This document shows positions 26,592-34,925 of a DNA stretch of 64,000 nt, piece after piece. The notes under the pieces are model-generated. The model was not told where the DNA came from and searched no databases. It saw only the letters and a program-made list of their open reading frames with translations. A program made the translations under genes and the position numbers. The DNA is from Phytopseudomonas straminea. GTDB taxonomy: Bacteria > Pseudomonadota > Gammaproteobacteria > Pseudomonadales > Pseudomonadaceae. Numbering within the stretch: the first letter of the stretch is position 1; each line of letters opens with the position of its first letter. The DNA is taken from NCBI RefSeq assembly GCF_900112645.1, contig NZ_FOMO01000003.1, forward strand, positions 310,001 to 374,000. The letters run 5' to 3'.

Positions 26592-27352
26592 GCCTGGCTA
26601 CTCCAGTGGACGGTTTTCTTCTCGATGAGCAGGAACGCCAGGTTGAGCAGATAGCCCAGGGCGCCGGTGATCAGGATCGAGGCGTACATGTCCTTGATGT
26701 TGAAGACCTGCTGGGCATCGATGATCCGGTGGCCCAGGCCGTTCTCCGAGCCGATGAACATTTCCGCGACGATCACGATGACCAGGGCGATGGACACCCC
26801 GGTACGCAAGCCGACGAAGGTCTGCGCCAGGCTTTCCATCAGCAGGATGTCCTTGAAAATGTGCCAGCGCGATATGCCCATCACCTTGGCGGCCATCAGC
26901 CGGGTTTTCTTGGCGTTCATCACGCCGTAGGCGCTGTTGAACAGAATCACCAGCACGGCGGCGAACGCGGCGATGGCGATCTTGTTCGCATCGCTGATGC
27001 CGAAGATCAGCATGAACAGCGGGATCAGCGCCGAGGAGGGCGTCGAGCGAAAGAAGTCGATCAGGAACTCCAGGCTGCGGTAGACCTTTTCGCTGCTGCC
27101 CAGAATCACGCCCAGCGGCACCCCAACCGCGGCCGCGAAAGCGAACGCGGCCAGGGTTCGGTACAGCGTCGAGGTGATGTCGGTGCGCATGGACGGCTCG
27201 GCGAACGACTGGAACATGAAGCCCAGGGTGTCCAGCGGCGAGGGCAGCAGAACCGGATTCAGCCACTGTGCGCTTACGGCCAGCTGCCATAACGCGAACA
27301 GCAGCAGTGGGCCGATCAGCGGCAGCAGGCGCGAGGACCAGGGTGATGTCAT
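26588..27352 (-). CDS. ABC importer permease, SsuC/TauC type
   Basis: A 254-residue inner-membrane permease with about six helices and the BPD_transp_1 EAA loop (MGISRWHIFKDILLMESLAQTFVGLRTGVSIALV). The early STPSSALIPLFMLIFGI segment is typical of SsuC/TauC permeases. It lies 11 bp after the binding-protein gene and overlaps the ATPase gene by 4 bp. Confidence 0.9.
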   Translation of the reverse strand: MTSPWSSRLLPLIGPLLLFALWQLAVSAQWLNPVLLPSPLDTLGFMFQSFAEPSMRTDITSTLYRTLAAFAFAAAVGVPLGVILGSSEKVYRSLEFLIDFFRSTPSSALIPLFMLIFGISDANKIAIAAFAAVLVILFNSAYGVMNAKKTRLMAAKVMGISRWHIFKDILLMESLAQTFVGLRTGVSIALVIVIVAEMFIGSENGLGHRIIDAQQVFNIKDMYASILITGALGYLLNLAFLLIEKKTVHWSSQA

Positions 27353-27363
27353 GACGATTCTCC

Positions 27364-28386
27364 TCAGCCCTGATAGATCAGCGCAGCCACATCGATCGGT
27401 TTGCTGAAGATGTTCCGCTCGGTGAACACGTCATAGAACTTCTGGAACCACTGCAGGTTGTCGCCTTGCAATTCGGAATACATGACGAAGCCCGGCAACG
27501 GCACCTCGTTGACCAGATCCGCTTCGATGCTGGTGTAACCGACGATGCTCCTGCGTGCCTGCTCCGGCTGCGCGGCGATGAACTCCACGGCCTTCTGGTA
27601 GGCGGCGATGAAGGCCTTCGCCTGCTCCGGCTTGCGCTCGATGAAGCTGCTGTTCAGCGCCGCCGCACCACCGAACCAGGGCGCATCGGCATTGCCGAGC
27701 ACGTATTTGGAGATGACGCCGGTTTCCAGGGTGCGCGACAGGTTCTTCATGCGCCCCACGGTGCCGGTCGGCTCCAGGGTGTAGACCCCGTCGATCTGGC
27801 CGGCCGCCAGGGCTGGCGCGTGCTGGCCGACAGGCAGCTCGATGACTGACGGATCAACAAAGCCATTCTTTTCCAGAATGATCTTGGCCATGGTGACGTT
27901 CTGGATGCCGGGGCCGCAGGCGATCTTCTTGCCTTGCAGGTCGCTGATGCTTTGCGCGGTGCTGTTGAGCGGTACCAGAAACTCGTCCAGAACCAGCCGG
28001 TGGTTCGACGGGTTGGAGCAGATGATCTTGAACAGCCCCGGCATGGTGATCGCGCCAAGGCCGAGCGCGCCGGTCGCGGTGCCGTTGGCACAGCCATGAA
28101 TGCGCCCGGTGATCATGCCCTCGACGATTTGCTGCGGGCTGGAGAACTTGACGCCTTTGACGTTCAGCCCAGTGTCCTTGAAGAAGCCCTGTTCCAGGCC
28201 GACATACAGCGGCAGGCCGCCGACGATGGGCCAGTAACCGATACGAATTTCCTCGTCATCGGCGGCGAACGCACCGGCAGGAAGCAGGCTGCCGAGCGTC
28301 AGCGCGCTTCCCGTCACGCCCAGCCACTTCAGCAATTGGCGACGATCCAGCTGGAGAGAACGGTTTTCAGGTTTGCGGTCTTTCAT
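27364..28386 (-). CDS. NMT1/THI5-like ABC substrate-binding protein (probable Tat substrate)
   Basis: A 340-residue periplasmic binding protein of the SsuA/NMT1 type. The N-terminus carries DRRQLLKWLG (R15-R16) followed by a hydrophobic stretch ending PAGAFA, which looks like a Tat or Tat-like signal. The mature part starts EIRIGYWPIVGGLPLYVGLEQGFFKDTGL, the usual opening of this family, and contains LEPTGTVGRM in the hinge/ligand region. Relatives bind sulfonates, nitrate, thiamin pyrimidines or aromatic acids; the ligand here is not identifiable. It is 119 bp downstream of the amidohydrolase gene, on the same strand. Confidence 0.88.
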   Translation of the reverse strand: MKDRKPENRSLQLDRRQLLKWLGVTGSALTLGSLLPAGAFAADDEEIRIGYWPIVGGLPLYVGLEQGFFKDTGLNVKGVKFSSPQQIVEGMITGRIHGCANGTATGALGLGAITMPGLFKIICSNPSNHRLVLDEFLVPLNSTAQSISDLQGKKIACGPGIQNVTMAKIILEKNGFVDPSVIELPVGQHAPALAAGQIDGVYTLEPTGTVGRMKNLSRTLETGVISKYVLGNADAPWFGGAAALNSSFIERKPEQAKAFIAAYQKAVEFIAAQPEQARRSIVGYTSIEADLVNEVPLPGFVMYSELQGDNLQWFQKFYDVFTERNIFSKPIDVAALIYQG

Positions 28387-28505
28387 CGGTTTTCCCTGTT
28401 TTCAGTAGCTTGATCGCGGCGATATCTGCGCAGCGTGGATGAATAGGCCCCAGCTTGGTGCACGAGCCTCGGCTGCCGACCCTGCGACCTTCACCATGGG
28501 CGCCG

Positions 28506-29723
28506 TCATGGCTTGAGCAGCCGTGCCTGGGCGCGTTCGAAGGTCTTGCGGCCGGCCTTGTAGCCCATCAGCGGCGGGCTGATCTCCGCTACCACGGCGG
28601 CCGGCGAGGGTGCATCGAAGACGATGAAGTCGGCGCGGCAGCCGGGCGTCAGGCCGTAGTCGGGCAGGCGCAGCAGGCGCGCCGACTCACTCGACACCCA
28701 GCTCAGGCAGCGCAGCAGTTCGGCCTCGGTAGCCAGCTGGCTGACGTTGGCGAACAGGTTGGCCTGGCGCACCAGTGAGGCGTCTCCGTAAGGGGTGAAG
28801 GGGTTGCCGATGTTGTTGGTCGACAGCGAGCAGGTCACACCACAGGCGTGCAGATGCTGCAGGGGCGCCAGGCCGCGGGGGCGGTTGTGGAAGTGCTCGC
28901 GGCCGGTGAGAAACAGATCGGTACTCGGCAGGCAGGTGACCTGCACGCCGGCCTCGGCCAGCGACGCGGCAACCTCCAGTAGGGTGTCCCGGGGCAGCGT
29001 CGACAGCTTGGTGACATGGCCGATGGTCACCCGCCCAGCCCAGCCATGCTGATGGGTGCAGCGGATCACCTCGCCGATGGTCATGCCTTCGGGGTTGAGG
29101 TCGAAATCCAGATGAAAATCTAGATCGCTGTCGAATGCCACCGCCAGCTCGAACAGCCGGCGGATCTGCGCGTCAGGGTCGGCATCGGTGTACGGGCAGC
29201 CGCCCAGCACCTCGGCGCCCATGGCCAGCGCCTCGCACAGCAGGGCTTCGGTACCGGGGTTGTTGAGCAGGCCCTCCTGGGGAAACACGCAGATTTCCAG
29301 GCTGATGGCCCAGGCGTAGTCGGCCTGCAGGCGACGTACGGCATTGAAGCCGGTCAGGCCGATCTGCGGGTCGATCTCGACGTGGGTACGCATGTGCGTG
29401 GTGCCCTGGGTGATGGCCTTTTCCAGCACCTGGGCACCGCGTTGGTAGACATCCGCTTCGGTGAAGTCGGCCTTGGCCGAACGGGTCTGGGCGATGGCCT
29501 CGGCGAGGGTGCCTTCGCTGAGCTGGCAGCGCTGCATGATGCAGGCCTTGTCCAGGTGGATGTGGGTTTCCACCAGGCCCGGCAGCAGCAGCTTGCCCTG
29601 CAGGTCGAGGATCTCGGCGCCGGCACTTGGTGCACTGACGAAGCGGCCGTCCTGCACGTACAGGGTTTGCAGCGCTTGGGCTTCGGCGCCGAGGCGGGCG
29701 TTGATGAGGGTCAGGGCGCTCAT
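28506..29723 (-). CDS. Amidohydrolase, cytosine-deaminase-like, with an altered metal-ligand position
   Basis: A 405-residue TIM-barrel amidohydrolase. The first metal pair is THIHLDK (H54, H56); further histidines are H204 in DFHLDFD and H236 in GHVTKL. The strand-8 motif, where cytosine deaminase has its essential Asp, reads SLSTNNIGNPFTPYGD, so Asn303 appears to occupy the usual Asp position. No signal peptide: it acts in the cytosol on an imported compound, deaminating or hydrolysing a C-N bond in a ring or amide. Its start overlaps the fused Liv gene by 4 bp, tying it to that importer. Substrate unknown. Confidence 0.8.
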   Translation of the reverse strand: MSALTLINARLGAEAQALQTLYVQDGRFVSAPSAGAEILDLQGKLLLPGLVETHIHLDKACIMQRCQLSEGTLAEAIAQTRSAKADFTEADVYQRGAQVLEKAITQGTTHMRTHVEIDPQIGLTGFNAVRRLQADYAWAISLEICVFPQEGLLNNPGTEALLCEALAMGAEVLGGCPYTDADPDAQIRRLFELAVAFDSDLDFHLDFDLNPEGMTIGEVIRCTHQHGWAGRVTIGHVTKLSTLPRDTLLEVAASLAEAGVQVTCLPSTDLFLTGREHFHNRPRGLAPLQHLHACGVTCSLSTNNIGNPFTPYGDASLVRQANLFANVSQLATEAELLRCLSWVSSESARLLRLPDYGLTPGCRADFIVFDAPSPAAVVAEISPPLMGYKAGRKTFERAQARLLKP

Positions 29724-32212
29724 GCTGCTGCGCCTCCCAGGTACGCCGCTTCCAGTTCCGGGTCGCCGCGCAGCGCTTCGGCGCTGCCGGATTTGACGAT
29801 GCGTCCGGTTTCCAGCACGTAGGCGCGATCGGCCACCTGCAGGGCGAGGTTGGCCATCTGGTCGACCAGCAGCAGGGTCACGCCTTCGTCGCGCAGGGCG
29901 GCCAGGGCGTCGTACAGCTCGCCGATCATGGCGGGCGACAGGCCCAGGGAAGGCTCGTCGAGCAGCAGGATCTTCGGCTTGGCCATCAGCCCGCGGCCGA
30001 TCGCCACCATCTGCTGCTCACCGCCGGAGAGCAGGCCGGCCGCGCTGTCGATGCGATCACGCAGGCGCGGGAAGCGCCGCAGGATGCTGTCGATTTCCGC
30101 CTCGGCATCGAAGGCTTCCTTGCGCGAGTAGCCGCCGAGCAGCAGGTTGTCACGCACGCTGAGTTGCGCGAACACCTGACGGCCCTCCGGCACCAGGGCC
30201 AGGCCCTGGGTGGCGATGGTGCTGGCGTCGGCGTGTTCGATGTTCTCGTTGTCGAGCAGAATGCTGCCGCCACTGGCTCTGTGCAGCCCGGCCAGGCACT
30301 GCAGGATGCTCGACTTGCCGGCTCCGTTGGCGCCCAGGATGGCGATCAGCTCGCCAGGGTTGACCACGATATTGACCTTGTCGACCACCGGTGCGGCGCC
30401 GTAGTCGATCACCAGGTCCTTGATGAACAGGCGCGCATCGCGCGAGCCATCCCAGGCTTCGGCCCGTGGCGTGGCCTGATAGCGGGTGCCGCCCAGGTAA
30501 GCGGCGATCACCCGTTCGTTCTTGCGCACCTCGTCCGGTACGCCCCAGGCGATGGGTTTGCCGGCGTCGAGCACCAGCAGATGTTCGGACACTGCCATCA
30601 CCAGGCCCATGTCGTGCTCGACCAGGATGACTGCGATGCCGAACCCGGCCAGGGTTCTGAACAGGCCCGCCAGGCGATCGGTGTCGCTGCGGCTGAGCCC
30701 GGCCGCCGGCTCGTCGAGCAGCAGCACGCGTGGACAGGTGGCCAGGGCGCGGGCGATTTCCACCAGGCGCCGGTCGACGTGGGCCAGGTCATCGGCCGGG
30801 GTGTTCACCGAACCGCCATAACCGACCAGCGTCAGCAACTGCAGCGCCAATTGGCGGCGGGTTTCGCTGGCGCACTTCAAGGGCATGCCGATACGACCTT
30901 GCTGCATGGCCACCAGCAGGTTCTCCAGCACCGACAGTTCGCCGAACAGCTGGGTGGTCTGGTAGGTGCGGGCGATGCCGGCACGGGCGATTTTCCAGGC
31001 CGGCAGGCCCGCCAGGGGGCGGCCCAAGTCGATGCTGCCGCTGTCCGGTGTGTAGAAGCCGCTGATCATGTTCAGCACCGTGGTCTTGCCCGCGCCATTG
31101 GGGCCGATGATGCTGGTGATGCTGCCCGGTGGCGCCTGCAGGCTGACGTGCTGCGCCGCCTGCACGCCGCCGAAACGGATGCCGATGTCCTTGACCTTCA
31201 GGCCTTCGGGGGCGGCATTGTCCTGCTGGAAGAAGGCGCTCAGTTGCGCCTGATCGAAAGTCGCCGGGGCGGCCTGGTGGGCAGGTCGCAGCCACAGGCT
31301 GGCCAGGGTGCCGAGCAGCCCTCGCGGTGCAGCCCAGAGCACGCAGAGCAGCAGCACCGAGAAGATCAGCAGACGGTATTCGGCGAAATCCGAGAGCATC
31401 TCTGGAAGCAGCACGATCAACAGGGCACCGAGCAGTGGGCCGAATAGGGTGCCGCTGCCGCCGACGATCACGGCCAGCACGAACAGGATCGATTGCGAGA
31501 AGGGGAACGAGGCCGGGTTGATGAACATCATCAGCGGCGCCACCAGGGAACCGGCCAGGCCGGTCAGCAGGGCGGACAGGGCGAAGGCCAGGGTCTTGGT
31601 CTGCACCGGGTTGAAACCGAGGGAGCGGGCGGCGATCTCGGTGGACTTCACCGCGCGCATGGCCATGCCCCAGCCGCTGCGGCGCAGGCGCTGGAACAGC
31701 GCCAGGGCGACGATCATCAGGCCGCTGGCGATCAGGGCCAGGCTCACGCTGGGATCGAGGCTGCCGATTTCCGGCATGGGAATGCCCATCAGGCCGTTGG
31801 CCCCGCCAGTCAGCGAGCGCCATTCGATCAAGCCGTGGTGCACCACCAGGGCGAAGGCGATGGTGATCATCGCCAGGTACGGGCCGCTGACGCGCAGGGC
31901 CGGAATCGCCAGCAACGCGCCGATGGCCGCGCAGGCCAGGCCGGCGGCGATCATCGCCAGGCCCAGGGGCAGGCCGGCCATGGTCAGCAGCGCGGACACA
32001 TAGGCGCCGATGGCGTAGAAGGCGATGTGGCCGAAAGAGATCTGCCCGCTCAGGCCGATCAGAATGTTCAGGCCCACGCCGACCACCACGGCCAGCGCGC
32101 AGAAGGTGAAGACCAGCAGCGAGTAGCTGTCGAGCAGCAGCGTGGCGGCAATGCAGGCCAGCGTCAGCAGGGCCAGGGAAGCGGGAGCGAACAGCGAATT
32201 CTTCAGGGTCAT
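29720..32212 (-). CDS. Fused LivM permease - LivG ATPase - LivF ATPase
   Basis: A single 830-residue frame joining three normally separate subunits of a branched-chain-amino-acid-type (HAAT) importer. Residues 1-305 are the LivM permease (GQISFGHIAFYAIGAY; RAVKSTEIAARSLGFN). Residues 338-575 are the LivG-type NBD: Walker A GPNGAGKT (370-377), Walker B RVLLLDEP, H-loop VEHD, but the signature region reads LAHVDRRLVEIARAL rather than an LSxGQ form. Residues 597-826 are the LivF-type NBD: Walker A GANGAGKS (627-634), signature LSGGEQQM, Walker B KILLLDEP, and VDQM without the switch His. Start ATG at 32212 overlaps the livH stop (ATGA). Confidence 0.92.
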   Translation of the reverse strand: MTLKNSLFAPASLALLTLACIAATLLLDSYSLLVFTFCALAVVVGVGLNILIGLSGQISFGHIAFYAIGAYVSALLTMAGLPLGLAMIAAGLACAAIGALLAIPALRVSGPYLAMITIAFALVVHHGLIEWRSLTGGANGLMGIPMPEIGSLDPSVSLALIASGLMIVALALFQRLRRSGWGMAMRAVKSTEIAARSLGFNPVQTKTLAFALSALLTGLAGSLVAPLMMFINPASFPFSQSILFVLAVIVGGSGTLFGPLLGALLIVLLPEMLSDFAEYRLLIFSVLLLCVLWAAPRGLLGTLASLWLRPAHQAAPATFDQAQLSAFFQQDNAAPEGLKVKDIGIRFGGVQAAQHVSLQAPPGSITSIIGPNGAGKTTVLNMISGFYTPDSGSIDLGRPLAGLPAWKIARAGIARTYQTTQLFGELSVLENLLVAMQQGRIGMPLKCASETRRQLALQLLTLVGYGGSVNTPADDLAHVDRRLVEIARALATCPRVLLLDEPAAGLSRSDTDRLAGLFRTLAGFGIAVILVEHDMGLVMAVSEHLLVLDAGKPIAWGVPDEVRKNERVIAAYLGGTRYQATPRAEAWDGSRDARLFIKDLVIDYGAAPVVDKVNIVVNPGELIAILGANGAGKSSILQCLAGLHRASGGSILLDNENIEHADASTIATQGLALVPEGRQVFAQLSVRDNLLLGGYSRKEAFDAEAEIDSILRRFPRLRDRIDSAAGLLSGGEQQMVAIGRGLMAKPKILLLDEPSLGLSPAMIGELYDALAALRDEGVTLLLVDQMANLALQVADRAYVLETGRIVKSGSAEALRGDPELEAAYLGGAAA

Positions 32213-33078
32213 ACTTTCACCAGGGTCTTGCTGCCGAACAGGCCATTGGGGCGCAGCGCCAGGGCCAGGATGACCAGGGCGAAGGTGAACAACTGGGTGA
32301 AGGCCGAGCCGAAATAGAGGGTCACCAGCGCCTCGACCAACCCGAACAGCAGGCCGGCGGCGAATACCCCGCCAGCGCTGGCGATGCCGCCGAGAATCGC
32401 CACGGCGAAGGCCTTGAGGCCGAACAGCAGGCCCATCTCGGCATTCACGCTGAACAGTGGCGCGATCAGCAGGCCGGCGATGGCGGCGAACACGGTCGAC
32501 ACGGCAAAGGCCACGGCCACCACCCGGTTGACGCGGATGCCCATCAGCATCGCCGCCCTGGGGTTCTGCACGCAGGCTTCCAGCACCTTGCCCAGGCGGG
32601 TATGGCGGCGTACCAGAAACAACGCCAGGGCGATGCCGCCGCCTACCAGCGGAATCAGCAGTTGCAGCACGCCGACGTTGTTGCCCAACAACTCCAGATG
32701 CTGGTTGGCCAGCGCCGAGGTGAACTGCCGTGGCTCCTTGCCAAAGGTGAACAGCGCCAGGTTGTCGACCAGGATGCCTGCCGCCACCGTCGCCATCAGC
32801 CAGGCTTCGGAGCCGCGCGAATGGAAGGGGCGAACCAGAAAACGCTCGATGATCAGCCCATACAGGGCGCACAGCGCCAGGGTGGCCGGAATTGCCAGCC
32901 ACAGCGGCCAGCCCCAGGTGATGTGGAAGCTGTAGCCGAGTACGGCGCCGACCATCATGGCGCTGCCCTGGGCGAAGTTGACCGTGCGTGACACCACGTA
33001 GGTGATGTGGAAGCCCAGGGCCAGCAGGGCATACATGCTGCCCAATCCAAGCCCGGTGATGATGGCGGCGGTGATCAT
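32209..33078 (-). CDS. LivH-type ABC permease
   Basis: A 289-residue HAAT-family permease (about eight hydrophobic segments) with GLGLGSMYALLALGFHITYVVSRTVNFAQGS at the start and ILGGIASAGGVFAAGLLFGLVEAL near the end, both LivH hallmarks. The ATG at 33078 is chosen because GGAGG precedes it by 8 bp. It pairs with the LivM part of the fused protein. Relatives import amino acids, amides or urea. Confidence 0.92.
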   Translation of the reverse strand: MITAAIITGLGLGSMYALLALGFHITYVVSRTVNFAQGSAMMVGAVLGYSFHITWGWPLWLAIPATLALCALYGLIIERFLVRPFHSRGSEAWLMATVAAGILVDNLALFTFGKEPRQFTSALANQHLELLGNNVGVLQLLIPLVGGGIALALFLVRRHTRLGKVLEACVQNPRAAMLMGIRVNRVVAVAFAVSTVFAAIAGLLIAPLFSVNAEMGLLFGLKAFAVAILGGIASAGGVFAAGLLFGLVEALVTLYFGSAFTQLFTFALVILALALRPNGLFGSKTLVKV

Positions 33079-33125
33079 GTCGATAATCCTCCGGGCGCGC
33101 CGCAAGGGCTCGCCCGTTCACGGCT

Positions 33126-34307
33126 TCAGGGGGCGAGCGGAACGATGCGACCGTCGACGAAATGGGTGAAGACGTAGTCGTCCGGGCCCAGGGCGTCATG
33201 CTTGGTCGGGGTGAAGGGCTGGGCGTAGTCCTTGATCAGGCCCTGGTAGCTGTCGATTGCATAGAAGCCATCGCGAACCTTGCTGCCCTGGGTGTCGCCG
33301 GCCTTTTCGATGGCCGCGGCGGCCAGGTGCATGGCGTCGTAGGCATTGGCGATCCCTACTGCCGGGGTCACGTCGGCCAGGCTCTTGATCTCCGGGAAGC
33401 GCTGTTTGAGGGCCGCCAGCACGCTGTCACCCCTGGCGCTGTTGTTCTCGGTGAACACGTAGGTCTGGATGAAGTGCACGCGGCTGGCATTGGGGCCGGC
33501 CAGCTCGCTGAAGCGGCCGCCTGCCGGGCCCCAGTGGGAAACCACCGGCACGTCCCAGCCCATGCGATCGAGGGACTTGACCACTTGGGCCGAGGGGCCG
33601 ACGTTGCCGACCATCAGCAGGGTGTCGGTGCCGGCATTCTTCAGGCGGGTGAGTTGCGGCACCACGTCGAGGTCGCTGTCTTCGATGCGCTCGATGCCGG
33701 CGTAATCCATGCCGCGTTTGGCCAGGGCATCCTTGAAACCGATTTCGTTGGATTCGCCCCAGGGATTGTTGATCAGGATCATCCCTGGCTTCTTCATGCC
33801 TTTCTTCGCGCCGTACTCGACCAGTGCTTCGTCGACCAGCTCATCCACCGCCGAGACGCGGAATACGTAATTGTCCTTCGCACCGTTCTCGGTGATCTTG
33901 GTGCCAGCAGCCCAGATGCCCATGAACGGCACCTTCAGTTGATTGGCCAATGGCACGATGGCCAGGGAAACCGGAGTGTCGAGGCCACCGAACAACACGG
34001 CGACCTTTTCCCGCTGCGCCAGTTCGCGGGCGGCCAGCATGCCCTTGGCCGGGTTGCTTTCATCGTCGCGACGAATCAATTGCACCGGTCGGCCGAGGAT
34101 GCCGCCCTTGGCGTTGATTTCATCTATCGCCACCGTCAAGCCGCGGGTCAGCGCCTCGCCGGATTTCGCCGACTGCCCGGACAGGGCGGCCACCAGCCCG
34201 ACCTTGATCGGCTCCTCGGCGAGCAGTGGAGCGCTCAGCGCCATGGCAAGGCTGGCGGCCGCCGCGCAAGGCAGCAGTCGGCGTAGTGGGGGTAACAGTT
34301 TGCGCAT
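33126..34307 (-). CDS. Periplasmic Leu/Ile/Val-type (amide/urea family) binding protein
   Basis: A 393-residue type I periplasmic binding protein with a Sec signal ending APLLAEEP. The mature N-terminus IKVGLVAALSGQSAKSGEALTRGLTVAIDEINAKGG is the classical LivJ/AmiC-like opening. ATG at 34307 follows CAGGAGAAAGG. It is the first gene of the long minus-strand operon that runs through livH, the LivMGF fusion and the amidohydrolase, and possibly into the SsuABC-like genes. Ligand unknown; an amide, ureide or N-heterocycle would fit the amidohydrolase. Confidence 0.9.
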   Translation of the reverse strand: MRKLLPPLRRLLPCAAAASLAMALSAPLLAEEPIKVGLVAALSGQSAKSGEALTRGLTVAIDEINAKGGILGRPVQLIRRDDESNPAKGMLAARELAQREKVAVLFGGLDTPVSLAIVPLANQLKVPFMGIWAAGTKITENGAKDNYVFRVSAVDELVDEALVEYGAKKGMKKPGMILINNPWGESNEIGFKDALAKRGMDYAGIERIEDSDLDVVPQLTRLKNAGTDTLLMVGNVGPSAQVVKSLDRMGWDVPVVSHWGPAGGRFSELAGPNASRVHFIQTYVFTENNSARGDSVLAALKQRFPEIKSLADVTPAVGIANAYDAMHLAAAAIEKAGDTQGSKVRDGFYAIDSYQGLIKDYAQPFTPTKHDALGPDDYVFTHFVDGRIVPLAP

Positions 34308-34321
34308 GACCTTTCTCCTGA

Positions 34322-34352
34322 TTGCTAGCATTTGTATATAATTTGCTAGCAA
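34322..34352. promoter_or_regulatory. Paired TTGCTAGCAA palindromes flanking a TATAAT element
   Basis: TTGCTAGCAT (34322-34331) and TTGCTAGCAA (34343-34352) are repeats of one palindrome spaced exactly 21 bp apart, two helical turns, with TATAAT (34337-34342) and TTGTATATAA between them. They lie in the divergent region of the liv-type binding protein (start 34307) and the NTF2-like gene. This is a typical arrangement for a dimeric GntR/FCD repressor; the adjacent GntR is the natural candidate. Confidence 0.6.
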
Positions 34353-34494
34353 GCCTGGTGCCATAACGCGCAGACTGGTGCTGCCGGGGTTGTCCCGCAC
34401 AGATCAGGGCAGATATGCACGAATAGCGTGCATGTCGCACCACATCCAGGCACGAAAGGTGTCTCGGCCAATCAATGAAGCAGGAGAGCAATTC

Positions 34495-34893
34495 ATGAGC
34501 GAGATGAATGAAGCGGTGCAGATTGTTAGCGATTTCCTAGCAGCTTCCATGGCGCCGGACCCGGTCAAGGCCGCCACCTACATGAGTGATGACGTGCGCA
34601 TCACCTTCACTGGCGGGCGGCATATGCCCACGCCCCAGGACATCACCGCCTTCAACGGCTCGCGTTACGCCTGGGTGAAAAAGGCCCTCGGTCAGTTCGA
34701 CTGGACCGAGCGTGACGACCACACCGTCGTCTATTCGAACGGCACGCTGTATGGCGAGTGGCCGGATGGCAGCAGTTTTTCCGGTAACCGCTATCTCGAT
34801 CGTTTCGAAGTGCGCAGCGGCAAGATCACTCGCATGGACGTCTGGAACGACAGTGCCGAGTGGCTGCTGGCTCCCGAGATCGCCAGGGCCTGA
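34495..34893 (+). CDS. SnoaL/NTF2-like protein
   Basis: A 132-residue NTF2-fold protein: VSDFLAASMAPDPVKAATYMSDDVRITFTGG, then a curved-sheet segment ending GSSFSGNRYLDRFEVRSGKITRMDVWNDSAEWLL. Such proteins act as small hydrolases, isomerases or binding proteins. GCAGGAGAGCAATTC precedes the ATG at 34495. It is divergent from the Liv-type operon and shares its control region, so it is probably part of the same catabolic unit, perhaps acting on the imported compound or its product. Confidence 0.75.
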   Translation: MSEMNEAVQIVSDFLAASMAPDPVKAATYMSDDVRITFTGGRHMPTPQDITAFNGSRYAWVKKALGQFDWTERDDHTVVYSNGTLYGEWPDGSSFSGNRYLDRFEVRSGKITRMDVWNDSAEWLLAPEIARA

Positions 34894-34925
34894 CCGTACC
34901 GTTGGCTGGTGCCTGCCCGGCTGAA

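Noticed and set aside
27364..28386. Thiamin-pyrimidine (ThiY) binding protein
   Set aside because: NMT1/THI5 similarity is shared by many ligands, and no thiamin gene (tenA, thiD, thiE) or TPP riboswitch is seen nearby.
29720..33199. 1159-residue open frame covering livH and the Liv fusion
   Set aside because: The first 329 residues are out-of-frame translation of livH, Arg/His-rich and without homology. The real gene begins at ATG 32212 inside the livH stop.
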